Shown piece after piece: positions 18,179-30,900 of a DNA stretch of 64,000 nt (position 1 is the first letter of the stretch; the number at the start of each line of letters is the position of its first letter). Below the pieces are notes generated by a model that was not told where the DNA came from, made no database searches, and saw only the letters and a list, made by a program, of their open reading frames with translations. The stretch lies in contig NC_020170.2 of assembly GCF_000224145.3 (NCBI RefSeq), forward strand, positions 3,054,646-3,118,645. The letters are read 5' to 3'. The position numbers were made by a program, and so were the translations under genes. This DNA is from Ciona intestinalis (Eukaryota; Chordata; Ascidiacea; Phlebobranchia; Cionidae).

Positions 18179-18611
18179 CAGTGGTTATTATGTCAGATTA
18201 CAATAAAGGTCGATACTGTCATTATAAGAACATAAACCTACATACGAGGTGTCAAATAAAAGTGACCCACTAGCTTAACCCTTTAACACCATTTAAATAA
18301 AGAACAAAGAAGATTATGACATCATATGAAACAATCGTGTAACCGGAAGTACTTAAATCTAAACAAATGTCAGTAATGGTCTATATAATCGAATTTAATA
18401 GTTGAAATCTAAGAAATTGTGACACAAATTTGATCCTGATGTAGTGCTGCTCATAAAGTTCTCGTAAAGAAAATAACCGTACAAGATCAAGTGCAAAATA
18501 CGTAACAAACAAAAATTCCAACGAATGGTATTCTGTAAGAGAGGGATATTTTTTATTTTTTGGTGTATACGAAGGTATTCTTTAAAATTATAATGCAACA
18601 GTAAATGGATA

Positions 18612-18811
18612 TAATAGGTTGGGGCAAGATGGTCCGTATTTTCATTCTTATTCATCTTCTCATTTGGTAGTGAACAAATACGATTTTCAGAATTATATAA
18701 CCGTATCGCCACGGCCCCACGACTCTAAAATAGCGTTGGTAATTGTTAAAAACATGATTCGGAATTTTTGTAGAACATGTGCTAACGGTGTCCATCTTAC
18801 CCCATCGTCTT
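18612..18811 (+). mobile_element. MITE family 1, near-complete copy
   Basis: Starts TAATAGGTTGGGGCAAGATG and ends CATCTTACCCCATCGTCT; the interior has TTTGGTAGTGAACAAATACG. Confidence 0.88.
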
Positions 18812-19039
18812 AACATCCAAAACACGGAAGCACGTCACATAGCGGCGTATCAAACAAAGGAAAACGGATGTTTTGTAATAGAGGCATCCGAAACTCGCTA
18901 AAGGTGCGAAAAAAATTATAGCAACTGGATAACAGATAATCGTTTGGTCAAGCTAATTTATAGGGCGTAAGTCCTATTATGTTGAGGTATTAGCGCCGAC
19001 CAAAAAGAAATTTAATTTTTTACTTTTGATATAACAACG

Positions 19040-19047
19040 TGACGTCA
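19040..19047. promoter_or_regulatory. CRE (TGACGTCA)
   Basis: Perfect site in ACGTGACGTCACGT, itself a 14-base palindrome. Second CRE is 64 bases away. Confidence 0.55.
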
Positions 19048-19111
19048 CGTCCGCTGCCCCGCTCGTGTCCAATGAGGACGTGACGCGTGTATCGAAATCG
19101 GATGTGAATTG

Positions 19112-19119
19112 TGACGTCA
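19112..19119. promoter_or_regulatory. CRE in a 12-base palindrome
   Basis: TGTGACGTCACA context, paired with the site at 19040. A TGACG half-site lies between the two at about 19081. Confidence 0.55.
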
Positions 19120-20431
19120 CAGACGGCGGTTGCATGAAGTGAAAGCGTGGTGTGATTGGTAATTATCAAACGATTATTATCACAACAATCCTTATAGGAG
19201 TAACGCCTTTTAAAACCCCCTGTTTACTCAGAGCACACATAAGTTTCCAAATAACCACGTAAACAAAACCGAAGCAATTAAGCGTATGCTTCGTTCAGCG
19301 GCTTAACCAGACCAAACCTATATCTTTCAGTTTGGTTAAACAGTAACATGATTGACACGACTCTATACGTGCTCAATTCTAGAAAGACGTTCCAAAAATA
19401 TCTGTTTTCCGTTTCGAATTTAAAAATACACTCCTGAAACGGATAAATGAGAAACGATAAAGGCCTCGTGTCTAAAATGGGAGCTAATTTCGTAAAATTT
19501 ACGCATGTCTAACTAAAGAATTTTCGGATTCTTTATTAAGATAAAGCCTTTACTTGTTTTATGTAGAAAGTATTGTAACATGAACGTATATACTAAACCA
19601 TCTATATATTTACATTCAACGTGTTATAGGGACTATATGTCGGTTTGCTGCCAATTCCATCTTAATTTTACATTAAAAATTGCAATAGTGAAAATAAAAA
19701 ACGCTATTATATAATTAACACCTAAAATATAAAACGTCGCATGTACTCGTTTTTTTTTAAAAACTAAATAAAATATATTCCCACACTTAATATACGATAC
19801 GTTGAAATTTGATACTTTGTACCAGCCCATGAAAAAGCTCGTGCTGCTGTCTGTACTTCGCGCAGGAGCACAAAAAAACGCGTTTATGCAGAAACAATTT
19901 ACACCGCGGGTAAATTTATGCTGAATGAGGTAACATACCAATTTTTTTCTCATGATTTCCCACATTTTACAGACCCCTATAAAATATGTACTTAGTCCTG
20001 AATCGTTTACAACCCGAAAGCTATTTCTGATTAAAAGATGAAGCTATTGTTGTTTCCAATACCATAATAGTAATAATCTTTATATTGTGTTTTATAGTTT
20101 TATATATTACTGTATGTGAATACCGCGTATATATAGATGAAACAGCAAACAGCATTATAGATACGGATGTTGAGACTACAAACAGTGATGCCTTTTAACC
20201 TTTGTACTAAAAATGAGACATTTCTCCTAACGTAACAGCCAATTAGATTAATCTTATGAATAGGGTAACAGCCCATATTGCATATAGTAATCATATATAA
20301 GTCCATATTTTATATTTTTTCTTTTCTATTATATTGTATCAAAATTATATACACCATCTAAGAAAATGCATTTGACTAAACCGCAAAATATATTCAATAA
20401 ACGTTAAGTGTTAAGAATATAATAAAAACTT

Positions 20432-20603
20432 TATTAGGTTGGGGGAGATGTGACCTTTTGAATCTATTATTTCTTACCATTTTGTAGTGAACAAAGAACA
20501 TTCAAATAATTAATACTGTATATCGTCACGACTCCCATGGATCGTTGTTACATTATTTGAAATGCGATACTTGGATAATATGTGCTCAAGGGGACAAGAT
20601 GTT
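20432..20603 (+). mobile_element. MITE family 1, diverged copy
   Basis: Starts TTAGGTTGGGGGAGATG and has the GACTCCCATGGATCGTTGTT block of the second subfamily. The right end is degraded. Confidence 0.75.
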
Positions 20604-21290
20604 CAAATAAAACCGTTTCAATCCCTTTAAGATTTTACAGAATTGGCAGGAAAAATACGGGATCGCTTAAGCCTGAAAACATGTTTTCACCAAAATTTAA
20701 ATTCCTAACCACAAATCTTGTTGACAAGCCTCTTTATGACGTAAGAATTGACGCTTTGGACACGCGCACTAACCGAAAGAGCTAAAGCAGCCAATTAAAC
20801 CGAATCAACAGAAAAATCGATACAATAAAACAACCATTTCAAGAAGCCACATAAATGAGTAATCAAACCACACACTAAAAGGCGCTTAACTTCAAAACAG
20901 TGTTTGAAAAATTCCTATTTTGATTTTTGACACGTCTTATTTGTGCGGGATTTTAATTGTTCTTTCCTAAAATAATACGGCGTCATCACATAAACTGTTC
21001 GGAATTTTTAAACGTTATTTTTGGGAAATATTATTGGATACATGTACGCAGTCACGTATTTTAACCTCAAAAGTACAAACGTATGTGGGTAAAAACTCAA
21101 GTTTCATAATAGCGTCACCCTTTCTCTCACCTGGGGTTACTTTGGGTCAATCGGATTTGCGGGTCATTGAACCCGAAAGTCGTGTGCGAAATCTACATAG
21201 CTAAGTTGGAAAGATTTACACGGCAGGTTATAATTCGATTTCCGCTTAAACCCGCCGAAAAATTCCGTTTCCTACGTGTTCATTAATTGA

Positions 21291-21298
21291 TGACGTCA
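21291..21298. promoter_or_regulatory. CRE (TGACGTCA)
   Basis: Perfect site at the edge of a relatively GC-rich block (21.1-21.55 kb). Confidence 0.5.
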
Positions 21299-21572
21299 TA
21301 CTTAAGGCTACCGGGAAATCCAGGGTCGCGATTTTGATCGTTTGCTCTCTTGTTTTCGGGAAACCCGATCGCTTGTTTGTGCGCAGAATAGCGGAGTGCG
21401 CAGCTGGCGTTAAAGCCTAACGTCTCCGGGGAGATGTTTTTGAATTACCACTGGAAAAAAGGAGCGAAATCGCCGTAAACTGCGCCTGTAACCGCCGCCG
21501 GCTTTTTAATACTCTCGCGAATTTCTCCACTGTTTAGTAAATGTACAACATCTAACGTTATTTAGGTCCCTG

Positions 21573-21580
21573 TGACGTCA
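21573..21580. promoter_or_regulatory. CRE in a 16-base palindrome
   Basis: Context CTCTGTGACGTCACAGAG with one mismatch at the outer end; the core TGTGACGTCACA is perfect. Confidence 0.5.
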
Positions 21581-21908
21581 CAGAGATGATTAATACGACA
21601 AAGGAGATATCACGTATACACTTGTCGGTAAGCATCGGATAAATAAACTTTAACAATGCTTTTCCTCGAATGAGCCTAAAGTCATTGTTCTTGGTGGTTT
21701 TGGGCGTAAACAGCCTCTGTTAGAAGACAGTAGTACTCTGTGACGTAAACGTTTGAAACACCGATTATGACACAGTTAAGTTGAGAACGTAAACACGGCT
21801 TGAAGACAAAGCTTAAATGCTAGATAAACTAACTTATTGTGTTTTCAAAGTAGACACGTTTTGACGTTCTTTCTAGAAAAACAACACTTTCTTTTGCGGT
21901 GGTTTTGT

Positions 21909-22090
21909 TAGTAGGGTGGGGTAAGATGGGGCATGTTTTCATTTTTTGTCCCATTTGGTAGTAAACAAATTTACAGAATTATATAACCGTAGCCTCGCGA
22001 CCCTATAAATATGTTGTTAATTGTTAAAAACACGATAAGACATATGGAATTTATGTGCTAACGGTATCGTATCCTACCACACAGTACTGT
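21909..22090 (+). mobile_element. MITE family 1, near-complete copy
   Basis: Starts TAGTAGGGTGGGGTAAGATG, the clearest form of the terminus, with CCCATTTGGTAGTAAACAAA inside. Confidence 0.92.
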
Positions 22091-22537
22091 TTTCCCGCAA
22101 ATCAAGTGTTTCTGTTATTTTCAAGCCTTAATTTTGGCCTCAAATCGAGTCATAAGCTACTATCAAGTATTACGTAATCAATATACTTCGTCCTTATGAT
22201 GACGAAGAGCTATCAGAAGCTGATTTTGATGAACAATTATTCAGATATTGTTTGAGAGTGACTCTGTATTGGCACGATTCAGGAAGCGGCCATTGCTGGC
22301 ACGTGCTGCGAATACTCTCCCGCAAAAAGTTACGTAATCATTGGATTGTTTTGCGAACAAAGAGCTTTCTTATGTCACCATAACGTTCGAACTCAAATTT
22401 TGGCACTGTCAACAACAATTTTTGCTATTACTTCGTTCCACAACGACAGCGGACTGGGAACTTAGGAATTGAATAACTAACTAAAGCCTTTGAATATTGG
22501 GAACTAAATTTTATAATATGACGTGTTAATGGTAATA

Positions 22538-22712
22538 TAGTACGCTTGGGTAAGATGTAACAATTTTTTCCTTTCTCGTCCATCATTGTAGTGAACAAAG
22601 AATGTTAAAAGAGTTATATAACCGTAGCACTGCGCCAGTAAAAATACGTTCAAAACAAAATCAGAAAATATGGGATTTAGGTGCTAACAATATCCTATCT
22701 TATACCCCATTT
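22538..22712 (+). mobile_element. MITE family 1, diverged copy
   Basis: Left end TAGTACGCTTGGGTAAGATG, interior TTGTAGTGAACAAAGAATG, right end CTTATACCCCATTTT. Confidence 0.8.
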
Positions 22713-24316
22713 TAGGTGCTAACAGTTTCCCTTATACATATACTTTTTGTGGGCTCGTTTTGTTTTTTGGACTATTTCGTTCGCGAGTAACAGCCTAACA
22801 GGATCATAAAAGACCAATATTGGCGATGAGACAGACTGTGTAAGAGCATATTGTTGAAGAGTGAAATAATAATCGACAACCTGCCAACTTTTTGGCCAAA
22901 ATACATTAGTTACTTACTGCTTGGCTATTACTGTAATAAATCGGTGTTGTAGTCATTCGTTGGCCCACGTATACATGCTTGTCTTTTTAAAATGTCACAT
23001 GCAACAGCGTCAAAGTATACTTATATTGTTTGAACTGTTTAACTGTTTAAACTCGCCATAAGCGTTTATTCAATGAATGTTTTATTCATGAAGTTCTATT
23101 TAAAAAAATAAATTTTAATTTAAACTGTTTATATATATGCTGCTCGCAATAAAAGTTAAAAACCGCCAATCGCAATAAAACAAAATATCAAAATGTAACG
23201 TTTCAAAAGAATCACGGAAAGGCTTTAAATTAAATGAATGAATGAAACATAGAGCAACGTATAGGTATAATATTACCCACATTTGACCTTTAATTTAATA
23301 CTGGGTGTTGGTTAAAATTTCAGCACTTTTTGTCGTCTTATTTTACTCAAAACCACACGTAACAGACAGGGGTGAGGCTATGATTCATATCCGTTGAAAA
23401 ATACCGGAAAAAATACGAGAGCGGTGCAACTAAAACGGGGCTAATGAACCTCTTAAACAGCCACTGTATCAAAATATGTCGGGTCATGGCAAAACCAATA
23501 TAGAATATGAAGTGAATCTATAATTATACAATCAAAGCTTTCTATTTTGTTGGTATATTTAAACAAGAGATTTTTAATAATGTGACCCATGATATTTACA
23601 TTTTCCTTTAACATAAGACATCAGGTTTTAAGAAGGTCGCACAGTAATTTGTGTTTTAAATACTATATTAATTAATAGCTTTTCCTATAAATTATACACG
23701 ATGCTAGACAGAGATTTGGGATTACTATAAAAGTACAGTGTTGCGTCTACTATATGATGTGCAATTTCGTGATTGTACGTTATGTACCATTGTAAAAAGA
23801 TTACAAATCACTGCTGTACAGCTTTACCATACGAATCTTAAACTATTGTCTATTTACCAACACAGAGTAAAATCCAGAATTAAAGCTCTATATGTCGTCA
23901 CAGGGCCTGCTAAATACTGTTTGATTGGATTTTAAAATTTAAGCAATCAAGGCAATTAGCCGCAAAAGAAGGAATTAACCTTCACTTACTCCAAGCAGGT
24001 ATAGCTATTAAACTCGTGCAAAGTATTAGGAACTGGTCCGGCTTGTACAGTGGAGCTATGATTTCAATTAATCCTGTCTTGAACCTTAGTTCACCAGCTA
24101 TTTGGTGAGAATGAGTGGCTTAATATGACGTATGACGGAACCAAAGACTTCGTAAGTCGCAATTAAAAGTCGATTGGTTACAAGTGGTGCTGCGTTTGCA
24201 TAGATTAAGCCAGGGGCGAGGCAAAGATTAAATGAAGCTAATATAATTCCGTACAACAAGCTGGACAAACTAAAATGTAAATGACCTGTCAACAAATTTT
24301 AAATGAAAGATATCTC

Positions 24317-24500
24317 TAGTAGGCCGTGGGGTAACATGGACATGTTCTCGACCCATTTGGTAGTAAACAAAGAATATTTACAGAATTATATAACCGTAGC
24401 CCTATACGAATCTAAAAAGCGTTGTTAAATGTTAAAAACACGATCAGGAAATATGGGGTTTCGTTGCGAACGGTATCCCATCTTACCCCGCGGTTTACTA
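24317..24500 (+). mobile_element. MITE family 1, near-complete copy
   Basis: Left end TAGTAGGCCGTGGGGTAACA, right end CCCATCTTACCCCGCGG; internal CGATCAGGAAATATGGGG. Confidence 0.88.
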
Positions 24501-26138
24501 TTTTAACGGTAAAACAATTTTTAATATTTTATTTGCAGTTGGATATAAGTTAAGGTCCCCAAAAATACTTAGAAAACATTTCTTACAAGTGAAAAAAACA
24601 AATATGTTGTTCTCAGTTTTTGAGTGTTCAGCAAAACAGAAATTTTTCAATCAATTAAACTTTATTTCAGCTATTATATGCTATCAACACTGTAATATAG
24701 GAATGGCACGTTTTAAACATGTGTTCGTAAAAATAACACGACCAAAGGTGAAAAACAGGTCCAAAGTTCGTGACGAAGTGTTTTTCACGCTTTTTTGTCA
24801 GGTTGTAATTTGATTAACTGCCAAAAACACCAAGTTTGGGCTCAATAAGCAAGGTGTATAATGTATATTGAAATTTCACTCGTACGTGCGCAGTTGTTCA
24901 TGGAATAAGGTCTGGAATAGCTCCAGTAGTTGTGTAAATATAAGAAATGGAAGCTGTAGCATAAATTGCAGAATTTTACTGCCAAAATAATGGTAGTGGT
25001 AAAAATATCCGTAATTTCGAGATTATAAAGCGATTAAAATAACAAATCGTTCTACGCTTTAAAATTTAATGCGGGAAAACAGTCTAACGGAAAAATACGA
25101 TTACTAAACACAAAAATACGAATATGCCCTGAACAGCAGACAAAATATCGAAAAATTAAAACTTTTAAAATAAGAATTTAAATTTAGAAATAAAAATGAA
25201 TTAGTTCATGAAATGCGAGACTGATGTTTTTAAAGTAACTGCTTCGTAAACGAAATGTTAAAATAGATAAATAATACTGTGCTGGCAGAACGCTTCAGTT
25301 TAAGAAAAAAAGTTTTAAGATAAATTACATGTATGTAAAACAATTTAAGCATGTGTAAATTTATATACGTAAATTTCATTCCTAAAATTTTATTCAAAAA
25401 ATGGTTTTCGAGTACTATATAATAAAGGCGTTAAAATTTAACACTTTTCACTTTTGTAATAAATTCAATGTTAAACGTTTTTTCCAAATTTAACGTAAAT
25501 TCATCAAATAAAAATATAATAAAGAAACACGATATGCAAAATCGTTAAACAGTGCAATGGCGGTGTAAGATAAGACGCCGTAAAAGATCAATGATTAAAA
25601 AACTTGTACCAAAAAAATGTGTACTTCATATTTCATGCCATGAAAATGGGCATACAGAGCGGTAAATTTCCACGATTGTTTTTGGCAACTAATTTGTTAC
25701 CGAAACAGTTTCGGAAATTAACTTCTTACAGCGGAGTTTCTCATTACATTATGCGCATGATGTTATCACGAAAGAAAACGATTATAATTTAAAGGAGAAT
25801 TTTAGGTGATTTTTAGAAATTGCGCAAGAAAAATGAGCGAAGAAAGAAGATTTGTAAGCGAAGCTCTAAGTTTTAAGCTACTTTATGTACTTGGTTCTAA
25901 AAATTGCTACATCAGTCTATTTCCTATTTGGTTTGTATACCAAGATAAACCAAAGCTTTTGCTTAAAACACGGAAGGTCGGTTCCGCACAGCCATAGGAT
26001 TTGATACAACGCTTATTTCCCATAGGAGGTAGAACTTGTAGGATATGAAGGCTAATGTTACGTCAGGTCTCAGTTTCTGCAACATAAACGTCCTATTTAC
26101 TCGTATAAAGTAACTCATATAATGTAATATATAGTTGT

Positions 26139-26194
26139 TTGGGGTAAGATCATAATATGTCAATAGGGTTCATGTTTTGGGGGTAAGATGGTCC
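26139..26194 (+). repeat. Two MITE family 1 terminal fragments in tandem
   Basis: Two left-end motifs, TTGGGGTAAGATC and TTGGGGGTAAGATGGTCC, lie 38 bases apart just before a near-complete copy at 26206, so three termini occur in a row. Confidence 0.6.
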
Positions 26195-26205
26195 AAGTTT
26201 TATAT

Positions 26206-26383
26206 AGTAGTGTGGGGGAAGGTGGGACATTTTTTTATTATTTTTTTGTCTCATTTAGTAGTAAACAAAGAAATTTACAGATTATACCCCACGACTTTAA
26301 AAATGCGTTGATAATTGTTAAAACCCGATTAGAAAACATGGAATACTATGTGATAAGATATATATCTTATCCCACAGTACTAT
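26206..26383 (+). mobile_element. MITE family 1, near-complete copy
   Basis: Left end TAGTAGTGTGGGGGAAGGTG; right end CTTATCCCACAGTACTAT. Confidence 0.85.
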
Positions 26384-26715
26384 AATATACAATTAGTACG
26401 CGATTCCACAAAACCTGAATTAAATATATACTTACTATGTGATAGGTCTGTACGGGAATTTTCGTAATCGGTTGCTACTTCTGTCAATTCTAAGAAAAAA
26501 AGTATTTTTAGCATATACTTACTGATAAATATGTCGTATCCTGTCTGTAGAATGTACACACACTGCTAGCGTGCTAGGCTACCACACTAAAATCTTACGC
26601 TTTTTATAAATTATCTGCGTTTGTCTAAATTCAGAATACAGTAATAAGAATGGTATACCTAATAACAGTTTAACTGCCTATACAAATATACAATTAACAA
26701 TTATTCCTACGGCAA

Positions 26716-26780
26716 ATGGCCAACTCTGGCTAAAACTCAAGTTATATGGCGTGCCAGGCTGCGGGACCTCGCCGATGTCG
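26716..26780. repeat. Fragment of a dispersed repeat
   Basis: Holds CCAACTCTGGCTAAAACTC and GGCGTGCCAGGCTGCGGGAC. Similar AACTCTGGCCTAAA and GCATGCC-TG-GGACCTCACCC blocks occur at 57170-57236, 45918-45948 and, in reverse, 2700-2755. Confidence 0.45.
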
Positions 26781-27733
26781 ACACAATTAACTATGTCTTC
26801 AACGTGTAAAACAATATATTGATTGGTGAAAGCATATGTTTAGTTATAAATGTAGACCTGTATCATTTATCCTACTAAAAACGTGTAACTATTTGTTTTC
26901 AGTCTTCTATTTGAAGAAAATTTGCTGCGAATTTTTACAATTGTTTTTTACCGTTGTGCAATAGCGTCACCTGACGGCAGGAAAAATGGCAATAGTTTTA
27001 ATAAACCAGTAACGTTTGAAAACTGAAAATTACTCACGAAATATGTGAAATACTAAGGTGTCATATTACATTACTATGTCATGTAGCCAGTTAAGTCACA
27101 TTGTAAACACAAACACTTGTGACGTAACACTCATATTTGTGACGTAGAAAGCGCATGATCGCAGCCATACACGTAAATGACAATAGTAATTACCATTAAT
27201 AATAAATTAGCAATTACTGTCAATGCGGTTTTCTTTACGCACAAAATGAATTTACAGATCTATATACGTTTTGTAACATGTGAAATGCTAAACTTGACTT
27301 TTAGTAGGGTTTTCTATTAATTTCTTTCTATTTTAAAGATTGTGTATATAATATTGCCGTATAGTTAGTACAGCAAAGGCTTTAAGGTTTTCACTGTCGT
27401 TTTAGCAATACAAGCAAATTGATCCATGATCAACAACTAGCACAGTAAGAGTAGGTTTTGTTACAACTACTTTGCCTACTAAAACAACACGCACTGCTGG
27501 CTGTTTTATACAAAATACAGTAGAAGAATATTATCGTCTTTATAATGAGTTATAACGTAATCGCATAATTTATAACGCATTTTAGGGGATGATTTCGTAG
27601 GATATTAGAATAAAACGTAGGCGCGTTACGTGTCGTTTTTTATGTTGTACATCGTTTTGCTAGCGTGTATACACGTAAATAACTGTATACAAATGACCTA
27701 ATACATAAAACTGCACGGAACAAATTTGTTGTA

Positions 27734-27931
27734 TAGTAGGGTGGTGGTAAGATGGGACATGTTTTCATTTTTTTCTCGTCCCAGTTGGTAGTAAACAATA
27801 AATATTTGCAGAAAAATATCACCGTAACTCTAAAACGCGACTCTAAAATAGTGTTATTAACTGTAAAGAACACGATTGGAAAATATTGGATTTTGGTGCT
27901 AACAGTATTCCATCTCACCCCACTGTACTAT
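27734..27931 (+). mobile_element. MITE family 1, near-complete copy
   Basis: Left end TAGTAGGGTGGTGGTAAGAT, right end CATCTCACCCCACTGTACTA. Its right end lies only about five bases from the stop codon of the EFCAB14-like frame. Confidence 0.9.
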
Positions 27932-27935
27932 ATTA

Positions 27936-30900
27936 TTAATTGCCAGAAAGATATTGTAACAAATGCTCACCGTTTAGATTTCCCACAACTGTATCATTCT
28001 CTTCAGGTTGTCCTTTAGTCGGTAATTCAGTAAAAGACGTCGTCGTATCTCCTACCCTATGGTCAGTTCCATGCGACGGAAATACAGATTCATTTAACAC
28101 GTTTTCAACATTAGCGTTTGTTTCAATGTTTTGTGGGTTAAGATTTGAGCCCCCCGTTTCCGGGGTCAGGGGTAAAGATAGGCTTTCTCCTTCGTTTAAA
28201 AACGATTGCCGCAAATTTTCGGTCGTTTGTTCGAGACTGCTGATTTGGGTTTGGAGACCATGGTTGTCGTCAAGCAACGTCATTATTGATTCGTTGACGC
28301 TTGCCACAGTCTGGAAAACATACGTTTTATTTTGTGTAAATTATAATATTAAATTTAATTTGTCTGTTTAATTACGGTAGCTAAGATTTAGAGTATTTTA
28401 AACTAAAAGAGAGGACAAAACAACAGTTGCCACAGTTTTGTGGTTTATACGAACGTAATAATGGTGTACAAAGTTGCAACGCAAAAAACTTAAATATGTT
28501 ATTGTAATTGCCCAGCCTAATAAATATTGCTTCGTTGGTTAAAAAGCTACAAAGAAATTGCAATAGCAGGATGCTGTCGTAAAACGCGATATTTAAACAT
28601 TAAGAAACAGCCAAAAAATGTGAATATAATTACAACTAACATTTTTAATTATTGATATTTCAACTTCCATCAATGTTTGTTTGCTTGATAACGGTTGCAA
28701 CATGTTGGTGGTGGCTGAGTTATCTTCAAGCTGTTTATTTAAACAAAAAAGTTAAATATATAATATATATATACCAGATAAGGATATATATATAGTAGGG
28801 TGGGGTAAGATGGGACAGATTTTCATTCTATTTTCTCATAACATGTGGTAATAAACAAAGAACATTCAAAGAAATATTAATCCTTATCATTACGACTCCT
28901 ATAGACCTTTATTAACTGTGTAAAACATGATCAGAATATCTGGATATTATGTGCTTAAGGTGTCCCATTTTACTCCACAGTACTATACGAACCAAACTGA
29001 TGCTTTGACATTTTATTTTACAACATCTAAATTGTAATCTGGTAAGACTCTGGAATTTAGGCCAGAGCTGGCACATAACTCTGGCACTCAAAGTGCTACA
29101 TTGACAACTGTGGGTTAAAACTTAAAGCAATGTCGCTAAGTGTTTTGCCTCCAGACAAAAACACCATCTGTGTTGGTATGGAGACTTGAGCAATAGCGTT
29201 TAACAACTCAAAGCAATTTACAAGATAAATATCTCACCAGTTTAAGTCGTGATTGGATGGCGTTGATGGATGAATTGTAAAACCCTTCACTAGTTGATGC
29301 CATGGCGTAACGCTGTGGTTTATTTTCCATGCTTTCAATTTCCTATGAATTAATTATTGTTGGTTTTTCTTTAAAATATAATATTATTTGGCAAAAATAA
29401 ATGTTAATGGGGAAAAAAGCAAACATTTTTTGGGAAAAGTGTTGTCAAAATATAAATACTTTGGTAATTTTTATTCTTTAATACAGTTAATCAGTTAATT
29501 TTTATACAGTTTTTGTCCTGCTTGAATGTGAGTATGGAAGCATTGGTAAAACTTCAGTTTTAAAAGATTGATTAAAAAGACAGTAAAGTTCAAAATTTTA
29601 TAAAACCTTATCCTCGGGACTCCCATGGACCGTTGTTAATTGTTTGAAACACAATCAAGATATTTGAATATTATGTGCTAAATGTATCCCGTCCTCCCCC
29701 TCCCTACTATAAAGTGACAACATTTAACAAACAAAATACTTTTACCCAACCTATGTTTCTTGTTGGTATAAAAACTGCACAGATAGGAAGGTATGAAGCT
29801 ATTCTTCATGTTTACAAATCAACAATACCCACTATGACATCATACCTGCTTGTAATCTGTTACTAAAGAGCTGATGCGTGCTATATCATCGCTGTTTTGG
29901 GTGGTTTGTGCATGCAGTTGCTGTGTTGAAGTTTCAAGACCAGTAACGGATTGGTGAACATGAGTTACATCAGTGGTCAATTCAACCACATTCTGGAAAA
30001 TTTCTCATGAATAATTAATAAGATAAAAGGCACCTGCGGCAATGTGGGTTTTGATTTACACTTGTCAAGTAAAAATCCATAGTTTTTGTTCATATTCATA
30101 ACGGCAACATTCTATTTGGTGCATTCGTACATAATATTGAGAGTTTTTATTAAGGTAATATAATAGTTACAGAATATATATAGTTTTATTCATTTTTTAT
30201 GAACCAAAATTACATTAAAATTGACCCAACAAACAAAATTAAAAAAATTTAATATTTAAAATCTGTCAAATAAAACCTTTGCAGTAATTTAAAATATCAA
30301 CAATATTAAATCATACAATAAACATTGAAACAATAACATCAATGTGGCAACAAACCTGTTGTAAAGTGTTAATTGAGTCTTGAAATGTTTGAGTAATTTG
30401 TCTTGATGACTGTTGTTCCACCTATACCAATAACAAGAGGTTAATAACATGATATCGGTATGTATGTATTATGTATCAATGTATGAGTAACTGGAATGGC
30501 TATTATTCCAACCCCATAAACTTAAGCTGTATTGAATAAAGTGCTGTGTTTACAAAATTGCCCAGATCTGACCATTTTGAATTGTACAGAATTGACAATT
30601 TTTCATTTGGTTAAAACACTCCCGACTGTACATTTTGAGATTCAATCATGTTTTGCAGTTTTTTTTGTGAAATATTTATTTAGATTTTATGGGTTATAAT
30701 TTATTTATTTATTGCATACATATTATATTTGCTTGTAATTTATTTTCAGAATATTTTTATTAGATGTTCCAATAAAATGATTATTGCAATACCTCTAGGT
30801 TAAAACCACAGTATGATAAACTAATAAACAAAGATTCATGAAAGTTATTTAAGAATAAGTTAAAATATATCCTGGAGCTATAACACACTATAATACAGTA

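Larger units (their letters stand above)
11986..27930. other. About 16 kb without a supportable gene
   Basis: Between the Jun promoter and the EFCAB14-like gene. Both strands were read for conserved blocks, and none was found. It holds ten MITE family 1 copies, eight perfect CREs, two kappaB-type sites and less AT-rich islands near 13.3-14.0 kb and 21.1-21.55 kb. It may be the cis-regulatory territory of Jun, or may hide non-coding RNAs or small exons I cannot see. Confidence 0.5.

Noticed and set aside
22000-27930. EF-hand exons of the EFCAB14-like gene
   Set aside because: Scanned the minus strand for the DxDxDG loop and found only chance partial matches, none with a flanking acceptor and downstream Glu.
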